Source of the DNA: Nocardioides sp. BGMRC 2183
Lineage (GTDB): Bacteria > Actinomycetota > Actinomycetes > Propionibacteriales > Nocardioidaceae
Length of the DNA: 64,000 bases
NCBI GenBank assembly: GCA_008123405.1
Contig: VSSA01000010.1
Location: 62,001-126,000, forward strand
Direction of reading: 5' to 3'
Shown: in pieces, positions 1-10,728 of the stretch
Numbering within the stretch: position 1 is the stretch's first letter
How the letters are laid out: the number at the start of each line of letters is the position of its first letter
Program-made: the position numbers and the translations under genes
Notes under the pieces: generated by a model
Databases searched by the model: none
What the model saw: the letters and a program-made list of their open reading frames with translations, nothing else
Told to the model about the DNA's origin: nothing

Positions 1-1
1 T

Positions 2-1285
2 CCGGCGATGATCTCCGCAGCGACGGGAGCGATCGCGCTCGTCATCGCGCCGGTGATGCGTGAGCACGGCTACGACTACCTGATCGCCACCGTGCTCCTC
101 GGCGGTGTTATCCAGGTCGCGCTCGCTCTGGCCGGCGTGGCCAAGCTGATGCGGTTCATCCCGCGCTCGGTGATGGTCGGCTTCGTCAACGCCCTCGCGA
201 TCCTGATCTTCTCGGCCCAGATCGACCACATGCTCGACGTGCCGTGGGCGGTCTACCCGATGATCGCGGTCGGCATCGCCGTGATCGTCGGGTTCCCCCG
301 GGTGAACAAGGTCATCCCGGCGCCGTTGGTGGCGATCGTCGCGCTCACCGCGTTCGTGCTCGTTGCCGCGGTCGACGTACCGAACGTCGGCGACGAGGGG
401 CAACTGCCCGACAGCCTCCCTGCCTGGTTCGTCCCGGACGTCCCGTTGGACCTGCATACGCTCGAGATCATCGCGCCCTACGCGCTGGCGATGGCACTCG
501 TCGGCATCCTCGAGTCGCTGCTGACGGCCAAGCTCGTCGACGACATCACCGACACGCACTCCGACAAGTCCCGGGAGGCCCTCGGCCAGGGCGCGGCGAA
601 CGTGATCACCGGCTTCTTCGGCGGGATGGGCGGGTGCGCCATGATCGGCCAGACCATGATCAACGTGAAGGCCTCCGGAGCGCGCACGCGGATCTCAACG
701 TTTCTCGCCGGTGTGTTCCTGCTGGTCCTGGTCGTCGGATTCGGCGATGTGGTCGCGCTCATCCCGATGGCCGCATTGGTGGCGGTGATGATCATGGTCT
801 CCGTCGGCACCTTCGACTGGCACTCGATCCAGCCCTCGACGCTGAGGCGGATGCCGAAGTCCGAGACCACTGTGATGGTCACGACAGTCCTGGTCACCGT
901 GCTCACCCACAACCTCGCGATCGGGGTCGTGGTCGGCGTCATCGTGGCGATGACCCTCTTCGCCCGTCGCGTCGCACACCTGACCCAGACCGAGCGGGAG
1001 CTGGTCGAGGACGAGCACGGGGCGACGGCGCGCTACACGGTCACCGGGGAGCTGTTCTTCGCCTCCAGCAACGACCTCTACACCCAGTTCGACTACGTCG
1101 ACGACCCCGACCGAATTGTCATCGACCTGTCCGACTCCCATATCTGGGACGCCTCGACGGTGGCCGCACTCGACGCCATCACCACCAAGTACGAACGTAA
1201 GGGCAAGACGGTCGAGATCGTCGGGTTGAACGAGGCGAGCGCCGAGCGCCACGGCCGACTCTCGGGCGCGCTGCCGTCGCACTGA
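2..1285 (+). CDS. SulP family anion transporter with C-terminal STAS domain, 5' end cut by window edge
   Basis: This is a secondary anion transporter of the SulP family (sulfate, bicarbonate or similar), acting in the cytoplasmic membrane. The reading frame is open from the first complete codon at position 2, so the N-terminus, including the first membrane segments, lies outside the window. What remains has hydrophobic segments through about residue 320, with family-typical stretches such as MISAATGAIALV near the visible start and GFFGGMGGCAMIGQT in the middle. A soluble STAS domain of about 100 residues follows, containing DLSDSHIWDAS. The substrate cannot be read from sequence. It converges on the APC permease gene, with only 21 nt between the stop codons. 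The family call is solid; a specific sulfate or bicarbonate role is not established. Confidence 0.9.
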   Translation, partial: PAMISAATGAIALVIAPVMREHGYDYLIATVLLGGVIQVALALAGVAKLMRFIPRSVMVGFVNALAILIFSAQIDHMLDVPWAVYPMIAVGIAVIVGFPRVNKVIPAPLVAIVALTAFVLVAAVDVPNVGDEGQLPDSLPAWFVPDVPLDLHTLEIIAPYALAMALVGILESLLTAKLVDDITDTHSDKSREALGQGAANVITGFFGGMGGCAMIGQTMINVKASGARTRISTFLAGVFLLVLVVGFGDVVALIPMAALVAVMIMVSVGTFDWHSIQPSTLRRMPKSETTVMVTTVLVTVLTHNLAIGVVVGVIVAMTLFARRVAHLTQTERELVEDEHGATARYTVTGELFFASSNDLYTQFDYVDDPDRIVIDLSDSHIWDASTVAALDAITTKYERKGKTVEIVGLNEASAERHGRLSGALPSH

Positions 1286-1306
1286 GGCGGACCGACCTGA
1301 GTCAGA

Positions 1307-2587
1307 TCAGGTTGTCGGCGACGGGCGCCCCGTTCGGCGCAGGCGGATCAGTCGGTAGCAGACACCTACCACGAACACTCCGACGCCGGCTGCCACCGAG
1401 CTCACGGGGAGCGTGATGACGAGAGTCGCACAGCCCACGGCACCGAACACCTGAAAGGCCCGAGGAAATCGGCGATGACCCGGGTCCTGGGTGAAGGCGG
1501 CCACGTTCGCGAGGAGGTAGTAGAGAAGGACTCCGAAGGACGAGAAGCCGATCGCTTCGCGCAGGTCGACGGTGAGCACGCAGGCGCAGATGACCACAGC
1601 CAGGGCCAGCTCGGCATGGTGCGGGACCCGGTAGCGGGGATGGATCGCCGCGAGCCAGCGTGGCAGGTCGTTCTCGCGGGCCATGGCGAGGCTGGTCCGT
1701 CCGATCCCGGCGATCAGTGCCAAGAGCGCGCCGAGGGCGGCGGCGGCTCCGCCGATCCGAACCACGGGTGCGGCCCAGTCCCAGGTGCTGGCGTCAACGG
1801 CCGCTGCCAGGGGCGCGGGCGTGGCCGCGACCCCGTCGGCACCGAGGACGCTGAGCAGGGTGACCGCGACGATCGCGTAGACGGCGACAGCCCCTGCGAG
1901 TGCGATCTGGATGGCGCGGGGGATTGTCTTGTGGGGTTCGCGGACCTCCTCACCCAAGGTGGCGATGCGGGCGTAGCCGGCGAAGGCGAAGAACAGCAGC
2001 CCGCCTGACTGGAGGACGCCGTACCACCCACCGTCGGCGACGTCGGGGGCAGCGCGGGAGGGATCGGGGGTCCCGCCGAGGAAGCCGGCGGCGACCACCA
2101 CCGCCAACGCCAGCAGTACGACGGTGACGATGATGCGGGTCAGTCGGGCGGTGCGGGTGACGCCGCGGTAGTTCACGGCGGCCAATGCCAGGACGGCGAC
2201 AACCGCCACGGGGCGCTGCCAGCCCTCGGGCGCGGCGTAGGCGGCGAAGGTGAGCGCCATGGCCGCGCAGCTGGCGGTCTTGCCGATGACGAAGCCCCAA
2301 CCGGCCAGAAAGCCCCACCAGTGCCCGAGACGTTCCCGGCCGTAGACGTAGGTGCCCCCTGACGTCGGATACTGGGCGGCGAGCTGCGCCGTGGCGGTGG
2401 CGTTGCAGTAGGCGACCAGCGCCGCGATGGCGAGGCCGATGAGCAGGCCGGTCCCGGCGGCCTCGGCGGCCGGGGAGAAGGCGGCGAAGACACCGGCGCC
2501 GATCATCGATCCCAGCCCGATCACGACGGCGTCGCCGGTGCCGAGCCGGCGGGCCAGGCTGGGTTGCTGTGCCGGATGAGGCGTCAT
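1307..2587 (-). CDS. APC family amino acid permease
   Basis: A 426-residue polytopic membrane protein of the amino acid-polyamine-organocation superfamily, probably a proton-coupled importer or exchanger. The N-terminal motif GLGSMIGAGVFAAF is the hallmark unwound first helix that binds substrate in APC transporters, and about 12 hydrophobic segments follow over the full length. Length is normal for the family. The ATG at 2587 is preceded by GGAAGG at a suitable distance, which supports this start. It lies about 70 nt downstream of the RibD-like reductase on the same strand, so the two may be co-transcribed. The substrate is not predictable; cationic or neutral amino acids are both possible. 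Confidence 0.88.
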   Translation of the reverse strand: MTPHPAQQPSLARRLGTGDAVVIGLGSMIGAGVFAAFSPAAEAAGTGLLIGLAIAALVAYCNATATAQLAAQYPTSGGTYVYGRERLGHWWGFLAGWGFVIGKTASCAAMALTFAAYAAPEGWQRPVAVVAVLALAAVNYRGVTRTARLTRIIVTVVLLALAVVVAAGFLGGTPDPSRAAPDVADGGWYGVLQSGGLLFFAFAGYARIATLGEEVREPHKTIPRAIQIALAGAVAVYAIVAVTLLSVLGADGVAATPAPLAAAVDASTWDWAAPVVRIGGAAAALGALLALIAGIGRTSLAMARENDLPRWLAAIHPRYRVPHHAELALAVVICACVLTVDLREAIGFSSFGVLLYYLLANVAAFTQDPGHRRFPRAFQVFGAVGCATLVITLPVSSVAAGVGVFVVGVCYRLIRLRRTGRPSPTT

Positions 2588-2657
2588 CAGGATCCTTCCG
2601 GGCCGGAGCCAGTCGGCGGTGCCGGTGTCCGTCCTACCGTGGCCTACCTTGACGCCC

Positions 2658-3233
2658 TCACGGCATCACGTCGTAGACCAGCTTCTGAATTCCGTTGGAG
2701 TACGACGCGCTCTCGACCAGTCGCAGCATCTGCTTCTCCTTGTCGGTCTGACTGAACAGGCGCTTGCCGGCGCCGAGCACTGTCGGGAAGACCAGCAGGT
2801 GGTAGCGATCGATCAGGCCGGCGTCGCTGAGCGCTCGGTTGAGGGTGGCGCTGCCATGGACCGAGATCGGGCCACCGTCGCCCTCCTTGAGCGCGGCGAC
2901 GTCGTCGACCGAGCGGAGCAGGTTGATCTCGCCCCAGGAGTCCACCAGGTCGGACTCCTCCAACGTGGTGGAGACGACGTACTTGGGCATGGCGTTGTAG
3001 CCGGCGAACTCCTCGGTCATCGTCGGCCACACCGGCGCGAAGGCCTGATAGCTGACCCGGCCCATCAGCAGTGCGGCGGCCTCGCCCTGCTCGCGTTCCT
3101 TCAACTCGTACGCCTCCGGGACGAAGTCGAGGTCCTGGAAGGTCCAGCCGCTGCTGCGGTGGCCGGGCTCGCCGCCGGGTGCCTCGACGACGCCGTCGAG
3201 CGAGATGAAGGCGGTGGTGATCAGGGTGCGCAT
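2658..3233 (-). CDS. Dihydrofolate reductase-family protein (RibD C-terminal domain)
   Basis: A 191-residue stand-alone RibD_C/DHFR-like reductase. The start MRTLITTAFISLDGVVEAPGG and the segments ALLMGRVSYQAF and ISVHGSATLNRAL are typical of this family, as is the late LLVFPTVLGAGKRLF strand-turn. These proteins have the NADPH-binding DHFR fold, but most free-standing actinobacterial members have no proven substrate. True folate or riboflavin function should not be assumed, because the deaminase half of RibD is absent. The start has GAGGAG about 8 nt upstream. The gene is divergent from the guanidinium exporter, with the riboswitch lying between them. Confidence 0.85.
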   Translation of the reverse strand: MRTLITTAFISLDGVVEAPGGEPGHRSSGWTFQDLDFVPEAYELKEREQGEAAALLMGRVSYQAFAPVWPTMTEEFAGYNAMPKYVVSTTLEESDLVDSWGEINLLRSVDDVAALKEGDGGPISVHGSATLNRALSDAGLIDRYHLLVFPTVLGAGKRLFSQTDKEKQMLRLVESASYSNGIQKLVYDVMP

Positions 3234-3364
3234 CGGGTCACTCCTCGTTGGGGTTGCTTGCTGGTCATCGTCTCTACGAATGCGGCGGGTGCGCTACGAC
3301 ACCTGTGCCGGATCTTTTTCGCCGCCGACGGGTGTGCGATCCTGGAATCAGCCCCGAGGTGGGC

Positions 3365-3404
3365 CCGGACGAGGGAGCCGTACCCGGCGAGCGACAAGAC
3401 GGCC
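3365..3404 (+). promoter_or_regulatory. Guanidine-III (ykkC-III) riboswitch aptamer
   Basis: The segment carries the conserved blocks of the class III guanidine riboswitch in order: CCGGACGAGG (3365-3374), CCGTACCCGG (3378-3387) and GACAAGACGG (3393-3402). P1 can form between CCGG at 3365-3368 and CCGG at 3384-3387. The pseudoknot can form between GCCGT at 3377-3381 and ACGGC at 3399-3403. The ribosome-binding site AGGA (3409-3412) begins five nt after the pseudoknot, so ligand binding could control its access. The downstream gene is the expected guanidinium exporter, which is the strongest independent support. Confidence 0.9.
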
Positions 3405-3418
3405 AGACAGGATCTGTC

Positions 3419-3733
3419 ATGGCATGGTTCGTGCTCGTACTCTCCGGTGTCCTCGAGGCCGTCTGGGCAACCGCCTTGGGACGCTCCGACGGGCTGAGCA
3501 GACTGTGGCCGTCGGTGACGTTCGGGGTCGCACTGGTCGCCAGCATGGCGGGCCTGGGCTACGCGATGCGGACGCTGCCGGTCGGCACCTCCTATGCGAT
3601 CTGGGTGGGCATCGGGGCGGCGCTCACGGTCGCGTTCGCGATGGCGACCGGTGCCGAGGAGTTCAGCCTGGTCAAGATGGTGCTGCTGCTCGGTGTGGTG
3701 GGGTGCGTCGTGGGCCTCAAGCTTGCCCACTGA
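3419..3733 (+). CDS. gdx: Guanidinium exporter of the SMR family (Gdx/SugE type)
   Basis: A 104-residue small multidrug resistance protein with four membrane helices, acting as an antiparallel dimer that exchanges protons for guanidinium. Glu13, in the context LSGVLEAVWA, is the essential proton and substrate residue of the family. The stretch LPVGTSYAIWVGIGA closely follows the SugE/Gdx subtype rather than the QacC/EmrE subtype. The frame is open farther upstream, but the upstream part is the riboswitch. I therefore place the start at the ATG at 3419, which has AGGA six nt before it and gives the normal family length. The guanidine-III aptamer directly upstream predicts induction by guanidine. 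Confidence 0.93.
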   Translation: MAWFVLVLSGVLEAVWATALGRSDGLSRLWPSVTFGVALVASMAGLGYAMRTLPVGTSYAIWVGIGAALTVAFAMATGAEEFSLVKMVLLLGVVGCVVGLKLAH

Positions 3734-3787
3734 CGCGCGCCAACGGCGAGGCCGCCGCCGGCTTGCCTTCATCCTGACTTGAAGTTC

Positions 3788-3793
3788 TAGCGT
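3788..3793 (+). promoter_or_regulatory. Probable -10 element for the ABC exporter, leaderless arrangement
   Basis: TAGCGT ends 7 nt before the ATG at 3801 and no ribosome-binding site is visible. The spacing would start transcription at or next to the start codon. It fits a TANNNT pattern seen before several other genes in the window. Confidence 0.4.
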
Positions 3794-3800
3794 TCCTCTC

Positions 3801-5678
3801 ATGAGCATCGAGTCGGTGGCCTGGCAGCAGATGTACCGCCGTTCCCAAGCACCCGGGGAGCGGCGACGGTTCTCCCGGGCGACCGCGCGGCGGATCCTCG
3901 CCTTCGCCCGCCCGCACCGACGCGATTTGGTCGGGTTCCTGCTGCTGAGCACCGGCGCGGCAGCGTTGGCCGTGGCCACGCCGGTGCTGGCCGGGCGGAC
4001 GGTCGACGAGATCGTCGCCGGTGCCCCGGGTCGGGTAGTGGTCGTGCTGGCCCTGGTGATCGCCGCCGTCGCGCTGGTCGACGCGGCCGCCGGCCTGGCC
4101 ACCCGCTGGCTGTCGGCCCGGATCGGCGAAGGGCTGATCCTGGACCTGCGCACCGCGGTCTACGACCACGTCCAGCGGATGCCGGTCGCCTTCTTCACCC
4201 GCACCCGCACCGGCGCCCTGGTGAGCCGCCTCAACAACGATGTGATCGGTGCCCAACGTGCCTTCAGCGACACCCTCTCCGGGGTCGTCGGCAACCTGGT
4301 GATGCTGGTCCTCACGTTGATCGTGATGCTGGGGATCTCTTGGCAGGTGACACTGCTCGCGCTCGCGCTACTGCCCGTCTTCGTGCTGCCGGCGCGCGCA
4401 ATGGGGACCCGGTTGGCAGGGATCCAACGAGAGGCCGCGGACCACAACGCAGCGATGGGCAACCAGATGACCGAGCGGTTCTCCGCGCCCGGCGCGACCC
4501 TGGTCAAGCTGTTCGGACGTCCCGACGCCGAGTCCGAGGCGTTCGCCGCTCGTGCCCGACGCGTCGCCGACATCGGAGTGCGCACCGCGATGGTGCAGAC
4601 CACCTTCGTCACCGCCCTGACCCTGGTCTCGGCCCTCGCCGTGGCGGTCGTGTACGGCGTAGGCGGGCTCGCCGCCCTCCGCGGCACCCTCGACGCGGGA
4701 GCCGTCGTGACGCTCTCGCTGCTGCTCGCTCGGCTCTACGCACCGTTGACCGCGCTGGCCAACGCGCGGGTCGAGGTGATGTCGGCCCTGGTGAGCTTCG
4801 AGCGGGTGTTCGAGGTGCTCGACCTCGAGCCCCTGATCATCGAGCCCGAGCAGCCGCGCGAGTTGCCGGCGGGTCCGCTCGCCGTGGAGTTCGACGACGT
4901 CCGGTTCGGCTATCCGGCCGCGGACAAGGTGTCGCTGGCCTCGTTGGAGGACGTGGCGGTGCTCGACACCCGGGGCGGGGAGGAGGTGCTGCACGGCATC
5001 GGGTTCCGTGCCGAGCCTGGCCAGATGGTGGCGATCGTCGGCTCCTCGGGCGCCGGGAAGTCGACGCTGGTGCAACTGGTGCCGCGCCTCTACGACGTGG
5101 ACGGTGGGGCGGTCCGGCTCTCCGGGGTCGACGTACGTGACGTGGCCTCCGCCGACCTGCGCGACGCGGTCGGAGTCGTCACCCAGGACGGCCACCTGTT
5201 CCACGACACGATCCGCGGCAACCTCGCGCTCTCCCGTCCCGATGTCACCGACGCCGAGCTGTGGCACGCGTTGGAGCAGGCCCGGCTCGCGAGCCTGATC
5301 CGCTCCCTGCCCGACGGCCTGGACACGGTCGTCGGGGAGCGCGGCTACCGTCTCTCCGGTGGTGAGCGCCAGCGGCTGACGATCGCCAGGCTGCTGCTCA
5401 AGCGACCGCGCGTGGTGATCTTGGACGAGGCGACGGCCTCGTTGGACTCCACCTCCGAGGCCGCGGTGACCGCCGCACTCACCGCGGCGCTGGAGGGGCG
5501 GACGGCCCTGGTGATCGCGCACCGGCTCTCGACCGTCCGCGCCGCCGACGTGATCCTGGTGGTCGAGGACGGCGAGATCGTCGAGCGCGGCACGCACGCC
5601 GAGTTGTTGGCCGCCGGCCGCCGCTATGCCGAGCTCCACCGGACCCAGTTCGCCGACGACGCAGAGTCGGTCGCCTGA
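3801..5678 (+). CDS. ABC exporter half-transporter (fused permease and ATPase)
   Basis: A 625-residue type IV ABC exporter half, expected to dimerise in the membrane. Residues about 40-330 hold six transmembrane helices of the exporter type. The nucleotide-binding domain follows with Walker A GSSGAGKST near residue 415, signature LSGGERQR, Walker B VVILDEATASLD and H-loop IAHRLSTV, all intact. An insertion of about 20 residues (around KVSLASLEDVAVLDTRGG) precedes the first NBD strands. No partner half is adjacent, so it is probably a homodimer. The substrate is unknown; drug or lipid export are both possible. It starts 67 nt after the guanidinium exporter but appears to have its own promoter. 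Confidence 0.92.
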   Translation: MSIESVAWQQMYRRSQAPGERRRFSRATARRILAFARPHRRDLVGFLLLSTGAAALAVATPVLAGRTVDEIVAGAPGRVVVVLALVIAAVALVDAAAGLATRWLSARIGEGLILDLRTAVYDHVQRMPVAFFTRTRTGALVSRLNNDVIGAQRAFSDTLSGVVGNLVMLVLTLIVMLGISWQVTLLALALLPVFVLPARAMGTRLAGIQREAADHNAAMGNQMTERFSAPGATLVKLFGRPDAESEAFAARARRVADIGVRTAMVQTTFVTALTLVSALAVAVVYGVGGLAALRGTLDAGAVVTLSLLLARLYAPLTALANARVEVMSALVSFERVFEVLDLEPLIIEPEQPRELPAGPLAVEFDDVRFGYPAADKVSLASLEDVAVLDTRGGEEVLHGIGFRAEPGQMVAIVGSSGAGKSTLVQLVPRLYDVDGGAVRLSGVDVRDVASADLRDAVGVVTQDGHLFHDTIRGNLALSRPDVTDAELWHALEQARLASLIRSLPDGLDTVVGERGYRLSGGERQRLTIARLLLKRPRVVILDEATASLDSTSEAAVTAALTAALEGRTALVIAHRLSTVRAADVILVVEDGEIVERGTHAELLAAGRRYAELHRTQFADDAESVA

Positions 5679-5728
5679 CCCTGGTGTCGGTCTGGTGCCG
5701 GTCTGGTGGCGGTCGGATGCCCGGCGTC

Positions 5729-6439
5729 TCAGCCGGCCGGGGCGACCATCACGTTCGGAGTCTCGGTGCGCAGTCGCTGCAACACCGGCTGGATCGGCCG
5801 CGCGCCTCGTGACCTGGGGACGATCGTCAGTTGCCAGATGGTGTTGAGGTCGTCAGCCGCGAAGCAGGTCCGGTCAGGGCACGGCAGGCACTGCTCGTCG
5901 CGGCCGCAGTCGCTGCGGACCGGAACGCCGAGCATGGTCATCATGGTGAAGAGGTTCTCGGTGTTGCCGCCGACCAGAGCGGTGCTGCCGGGACGCAACC
6001 GCCTGATGGCAGCGACGATCGGCGCCGCGGCGTCGGCGGTCGACGCCTCAGGGCGTCCGGTGGGCAACCGCTCGACGTCCAGGCCACGCCGCTCGGCCAG
6101 CGTGCCCACGGTCTGAGCGGCGCGGACGGTCTGTGAGGAGTACACGTGGGTGAAGCCGACGTCGGCCAACACGGTGGTGACCGCGTCGGCGTAGCGGTGG
6201 CCGCGCTCGCTGAGTGGCAGATCGTTGCGGGGAACGTCGGCGGTGAAATCCGGTTCGCCGTGCTCCACGAAGTAGACGACTGTCGCGGCAGTCGAGGACG
6301 GGTGGGTGCCGGGTTGTCGGCCCGGGTGTGAGCCGTCGCGGGCCGACGCGGGGTCGTGGGTGAAGGCGAGGCTGACCAGGCCGGCCAGCAGCGCGGCGAT
6401 GGTGAGATTCACGCACAGGATTCGAGGGGACAGCGTCAT
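5729..6439 (-). CDS. Secreted histidine phosphatase-fold protein with altered active site
   Basis: A 236-residue protein with an N-terminal signal segment (MTLSPRILCVNLTIAALLAG) and the histidine phosphatase fold. The catalytic His is kept at residue 60, but the usual RHG reads EHG. The second catalytic His of the usual VGH motif is Gly157 (ALVGGNTEN). The structural SSxxxRAxQT stretch survives as YSSQTVRAAQTV. A cysteine-rich loop at residues 177-191 (four Cys) is unusual and could form disulfides after export. Loss of an arginine and a histidine suggests weak or no phosphatase activity, possibly a binding role. The ATG at 6439 has GGAAGG upstream, so it is preferred over the in-frame ATG 27 nt farther upstream. 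Confidence 0.8.
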   Translation of the reverse strand: MTLSPRILCVNLTIAALLAGLVSLAFTHDPASARDGSHPGRQPGTHPSSTAATVVYFVEHGEPDFTADVPRNDLPLSERGHRYADAVTTVLADVGFTHVYSSQTVRAAQTVGTLAERRGLDVERLPTGRPEASTADAAAPIVAAIRRLRPGSTALVGGNTENLFTMMTMLGVPVRSDCGRDEQCLPCPDRTCFAADDLNTIWQLTIVPRSRGARPIQPVLQRLRTETPNVMVAPAG

Positions 6440-6584
6440 CGGATTCCTTCCGCACGGAGCGGGCACGTGCTGTGCCCGGCGTCACGCAGCGTCGGGCGTT
6501 GCGAGACGCCGACCGCCCCCTGTCCCGCTCGGCGGGACGCGCGGGGTGTCGGCCGGGGTTTGGGTTGACCCCCGCGGTGAGGTA

Positions 6585-6598
6585 TCTTGACATCAAGA
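6585..6598. promoter_or_regulatory. Perfect 6+2+6 inverted repeat upstream of aconitase
   Basis: TCTTGA-CA-TCAAGA forms a perfect palindrome with a 2-nt spacer, 124 nt upstream of the aconitase start. It contains TTGACA, a consensus -35 hexamer, so a bound protein could block RNA polymerase. The regulator is unknown. Confidence 0.45.
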
Positions 6599-6721
6599 CA
6601 AATCTCCTGATGCGCCAGGGGATCGTCGTACAACTTAGGTTCGCCTTTCTTTCGACGCTGTGCGCTACGGCGGCAAGATGGGAAGTCGAGCGCATTCCAG
6701 CGACGAGGAGACGACTGAGCC

Positions 6722-9532
<2,811 letters not shown>

Positions 9533-9551
9533 GTCTCCGACGCCGGTCGCC

Positions 9552-9592
9552 CACGACGGCCCGTCACCCTGGCTGGGTGGCGGGCCGTCGTG
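9552..9592 (+). terminator. Rho-independent-type hairpin after aconitase
   Basis: Arms CACGACGGCCCG and CGGGCCGTCGTG pair perfectly over 12 bp, with further pairing of CACCC and GGGTG around a TGGCT loop. It lies 20 nt after the aconitase stop codon. There is no T tract, which is common in high-GC actinobacteria. Confidence 0.85.
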
Positions 9593-9632
9593 CCTCCCAC
9601 GTTCGGCGGCCGTCGCCCGGCAGGATGGTCGG

Positions 9633-10364
9633 ATGCACCGCACCCGCTCCGTCCTCGCCGGCTCCGCGATGACGGTGTCCCTGACGGTCCTCGGTGGCGC
9701 ACTGGCCGGCTGTGACGCGCCGAGCCAGCCCGTTGGAGGCCCGGCGTCCTCCGTGCCGACGCCCAGCGCCAGCGCCCCGGCGTCCTCCGACACGTCGTCG
9801 GCGGGTCCGGGCGAGTCGACGTCCCCTGCGGAGACCGGCGGCAGCACAGCTACCGACGGCAGCGAGACCGACGACGTCCCAGCATCGCCGGCGGAACCGA
9901 CGTCGGTGCCCACCTTCGGCGGATCCGCCACGGATGCGCCTGATGCGTCGGGCGTGCCGACGACCTACGCCGAGGCGCTGGGTCGGGTCAACGACCTGCG
10001 CGGCGGGAACGCCCAGAAGCTGCGGCGCTTCTCGACTCCGGGGGACCGGGTCTACTGCGTCCTCGAGGACCCGGTGTTGGGCACCGCGTGCGAGCTGCGT
10101 GGCGGCGCCATCGACGATCCCGAAGTGTGCGGCGGCGGGGTCGCCGACGCGGTCGGCCGGATCGAGCTGATCGGCGCCGGCGCGGTCCCGCAGTGCAACA
10201 CCGACACGATCCGGGAGCCCGGCGCGTCCACGGTGCGACCGGCCGCTCTCGTCGGTCGCGGCGGTGTGGTCTGCGCCGTGGAGGGGATCGGTGTCACCTG
10301 CGTGCGGGACTCCAGTGAGCAAGGGTTCTTCCTGGCGCCTGGACGCTACGCCACCTTCGGCTGA
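9633..10364 (+). CDS. Lipoprotein with Ser/Pro/Thr-rich linker and DUF6636-like domain
   Basis: A 243-residue predicted lipoprotein. The N-terminus has a charged start, a hydrophobic stretch and a lipobox LAGC with the lipidated Cys at about residue 28. About 90 residues of low-complexity Ser/Pro/Thr/Ala/Asp linker follow. The C-terminal ~110 residues have regularly spaced cysteines (RVYCVLED, GTACELRG, EVCGGG, VPQCN, VVCAVEG, VTCVRD), resembling secreted DUF6636-type domains with disulfides. The function is unknown. It probably sits on the outer face of the membrane. It is the first of a run of same-strand genes ending at 11588. Confidence 0.7.
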   Translation: MHRTRSVLAGSAMTVSLTVLGGALAGCDAPSQPVGGPASSVPTPSASAPASSDTSSAGPGESTSPAETGGSTATDGSETDDVPASPAEPTSVPTFGGSATDAPDASGVPTTYAEALGRVNDLRGGNAQKLRRFSTPGDRVYCVLEDPVLGTACELRGGAIDDPEVCGGGVADAVGRIELIGAGAVPQCNTDTIREPGASTVRPAALVGRGGVVCAVEGIGVTCVRDSSEQGFFLAPGRYATFG

Positions 10365-10383
10365 ACAGTCACGGGCGACCGCG

Positions 10384-10389
10384 TAGGGT
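10384..10389 (+). promoter_or_regulatory. Probable -10 element, leaderless arrangement
   Basis: TAGGGT ends 6 nt before the ATG at 10396 with no ribosome-binding site in between, consistent with leaderless transcription of the thiamine-binding protein gene. Confidence 0.45.
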
Positions 10390-10395
10390 CGCGCC

Positions 10396-10728
10396 ATGCT
10401 CGTCGCCTTCTCCGTCGCCCCGTCCGGGACCGGCCGCACCGACGGTTCGGTCGCCGACGCCGTCGCCGCCGCGGTCAGGGTGGTACGCGACTCCGGTCTG
10501 CCACACCGCACCGACGCGATGTTCACCACCATCGAAGGTCCGGACTGGGACACCGTGATGGACGTGGTCAAGCGCGCCACCGCCGCGGTCGAGCCGTTCG
10601 GCTCCCGGGTCTCGCTCGTGATCAAGGCCGACATCCGGCCCGGGTACGACGGCGAGCTGGAGGGGAAGGTCGCGCGGGTCGAGCGGGCGTTGGCCTCGGA
10701 GGACGCCGACGCGGAGCAGCCGCGATGA
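10396..10728 (+). CDS. MTH1187/YkoF-family thiamine-binding protein
   Basis: A 110-residue protein of the MTH1187 family (formerly DUF77), small ferredoxin-like-fold proteins that bind thiamine or related ligands as oligomers. The start MLVAFSVAPSGTG, the central VRDSGLPHRTDAMFTTIEG and the late RVSLVIKADIRPG are typical. It is cytosolic, with no signal or membrane segment. Its stop overlaps the start of the DUF3105 gene by 4 nt (ATGA), so the two are translationally coupled. No TPP riboswitch is visible upstream. The physiological role in thiamine handling is inferred from the family only. Confidence 0.85.
   Translation: MLVAFSVAPSGTGRTDGSVADAVAAAVRVVRDSGLPHRTDAMFTTIEGPDWDTVMDVVKRATAAVEPFGSRVSLVIKADIRPGYDGELEGKVARVERALASEDADAEQPR

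Noticed and set aside
1296-1311. Hairpin CCTGA/TCAGG between the convergent SulP and APC genes
   Set aside because: Only 5 bp and overlapping a stop codon; too weak to call a terminator.
3248-3418. 57-codon N-terminal extension of the guanidinium exporter
   Set aside because: It would translate through the riboswitch and adds sequence absent from SMR proteins, which are about 105 residues.
5680-5715. Short GGTCTGGTG-type direct repeats after the ABC exporter
   Set aside because: Only 10-12 nt units in three imperfect copies, common by chance in GC-rich intergenic DNA.
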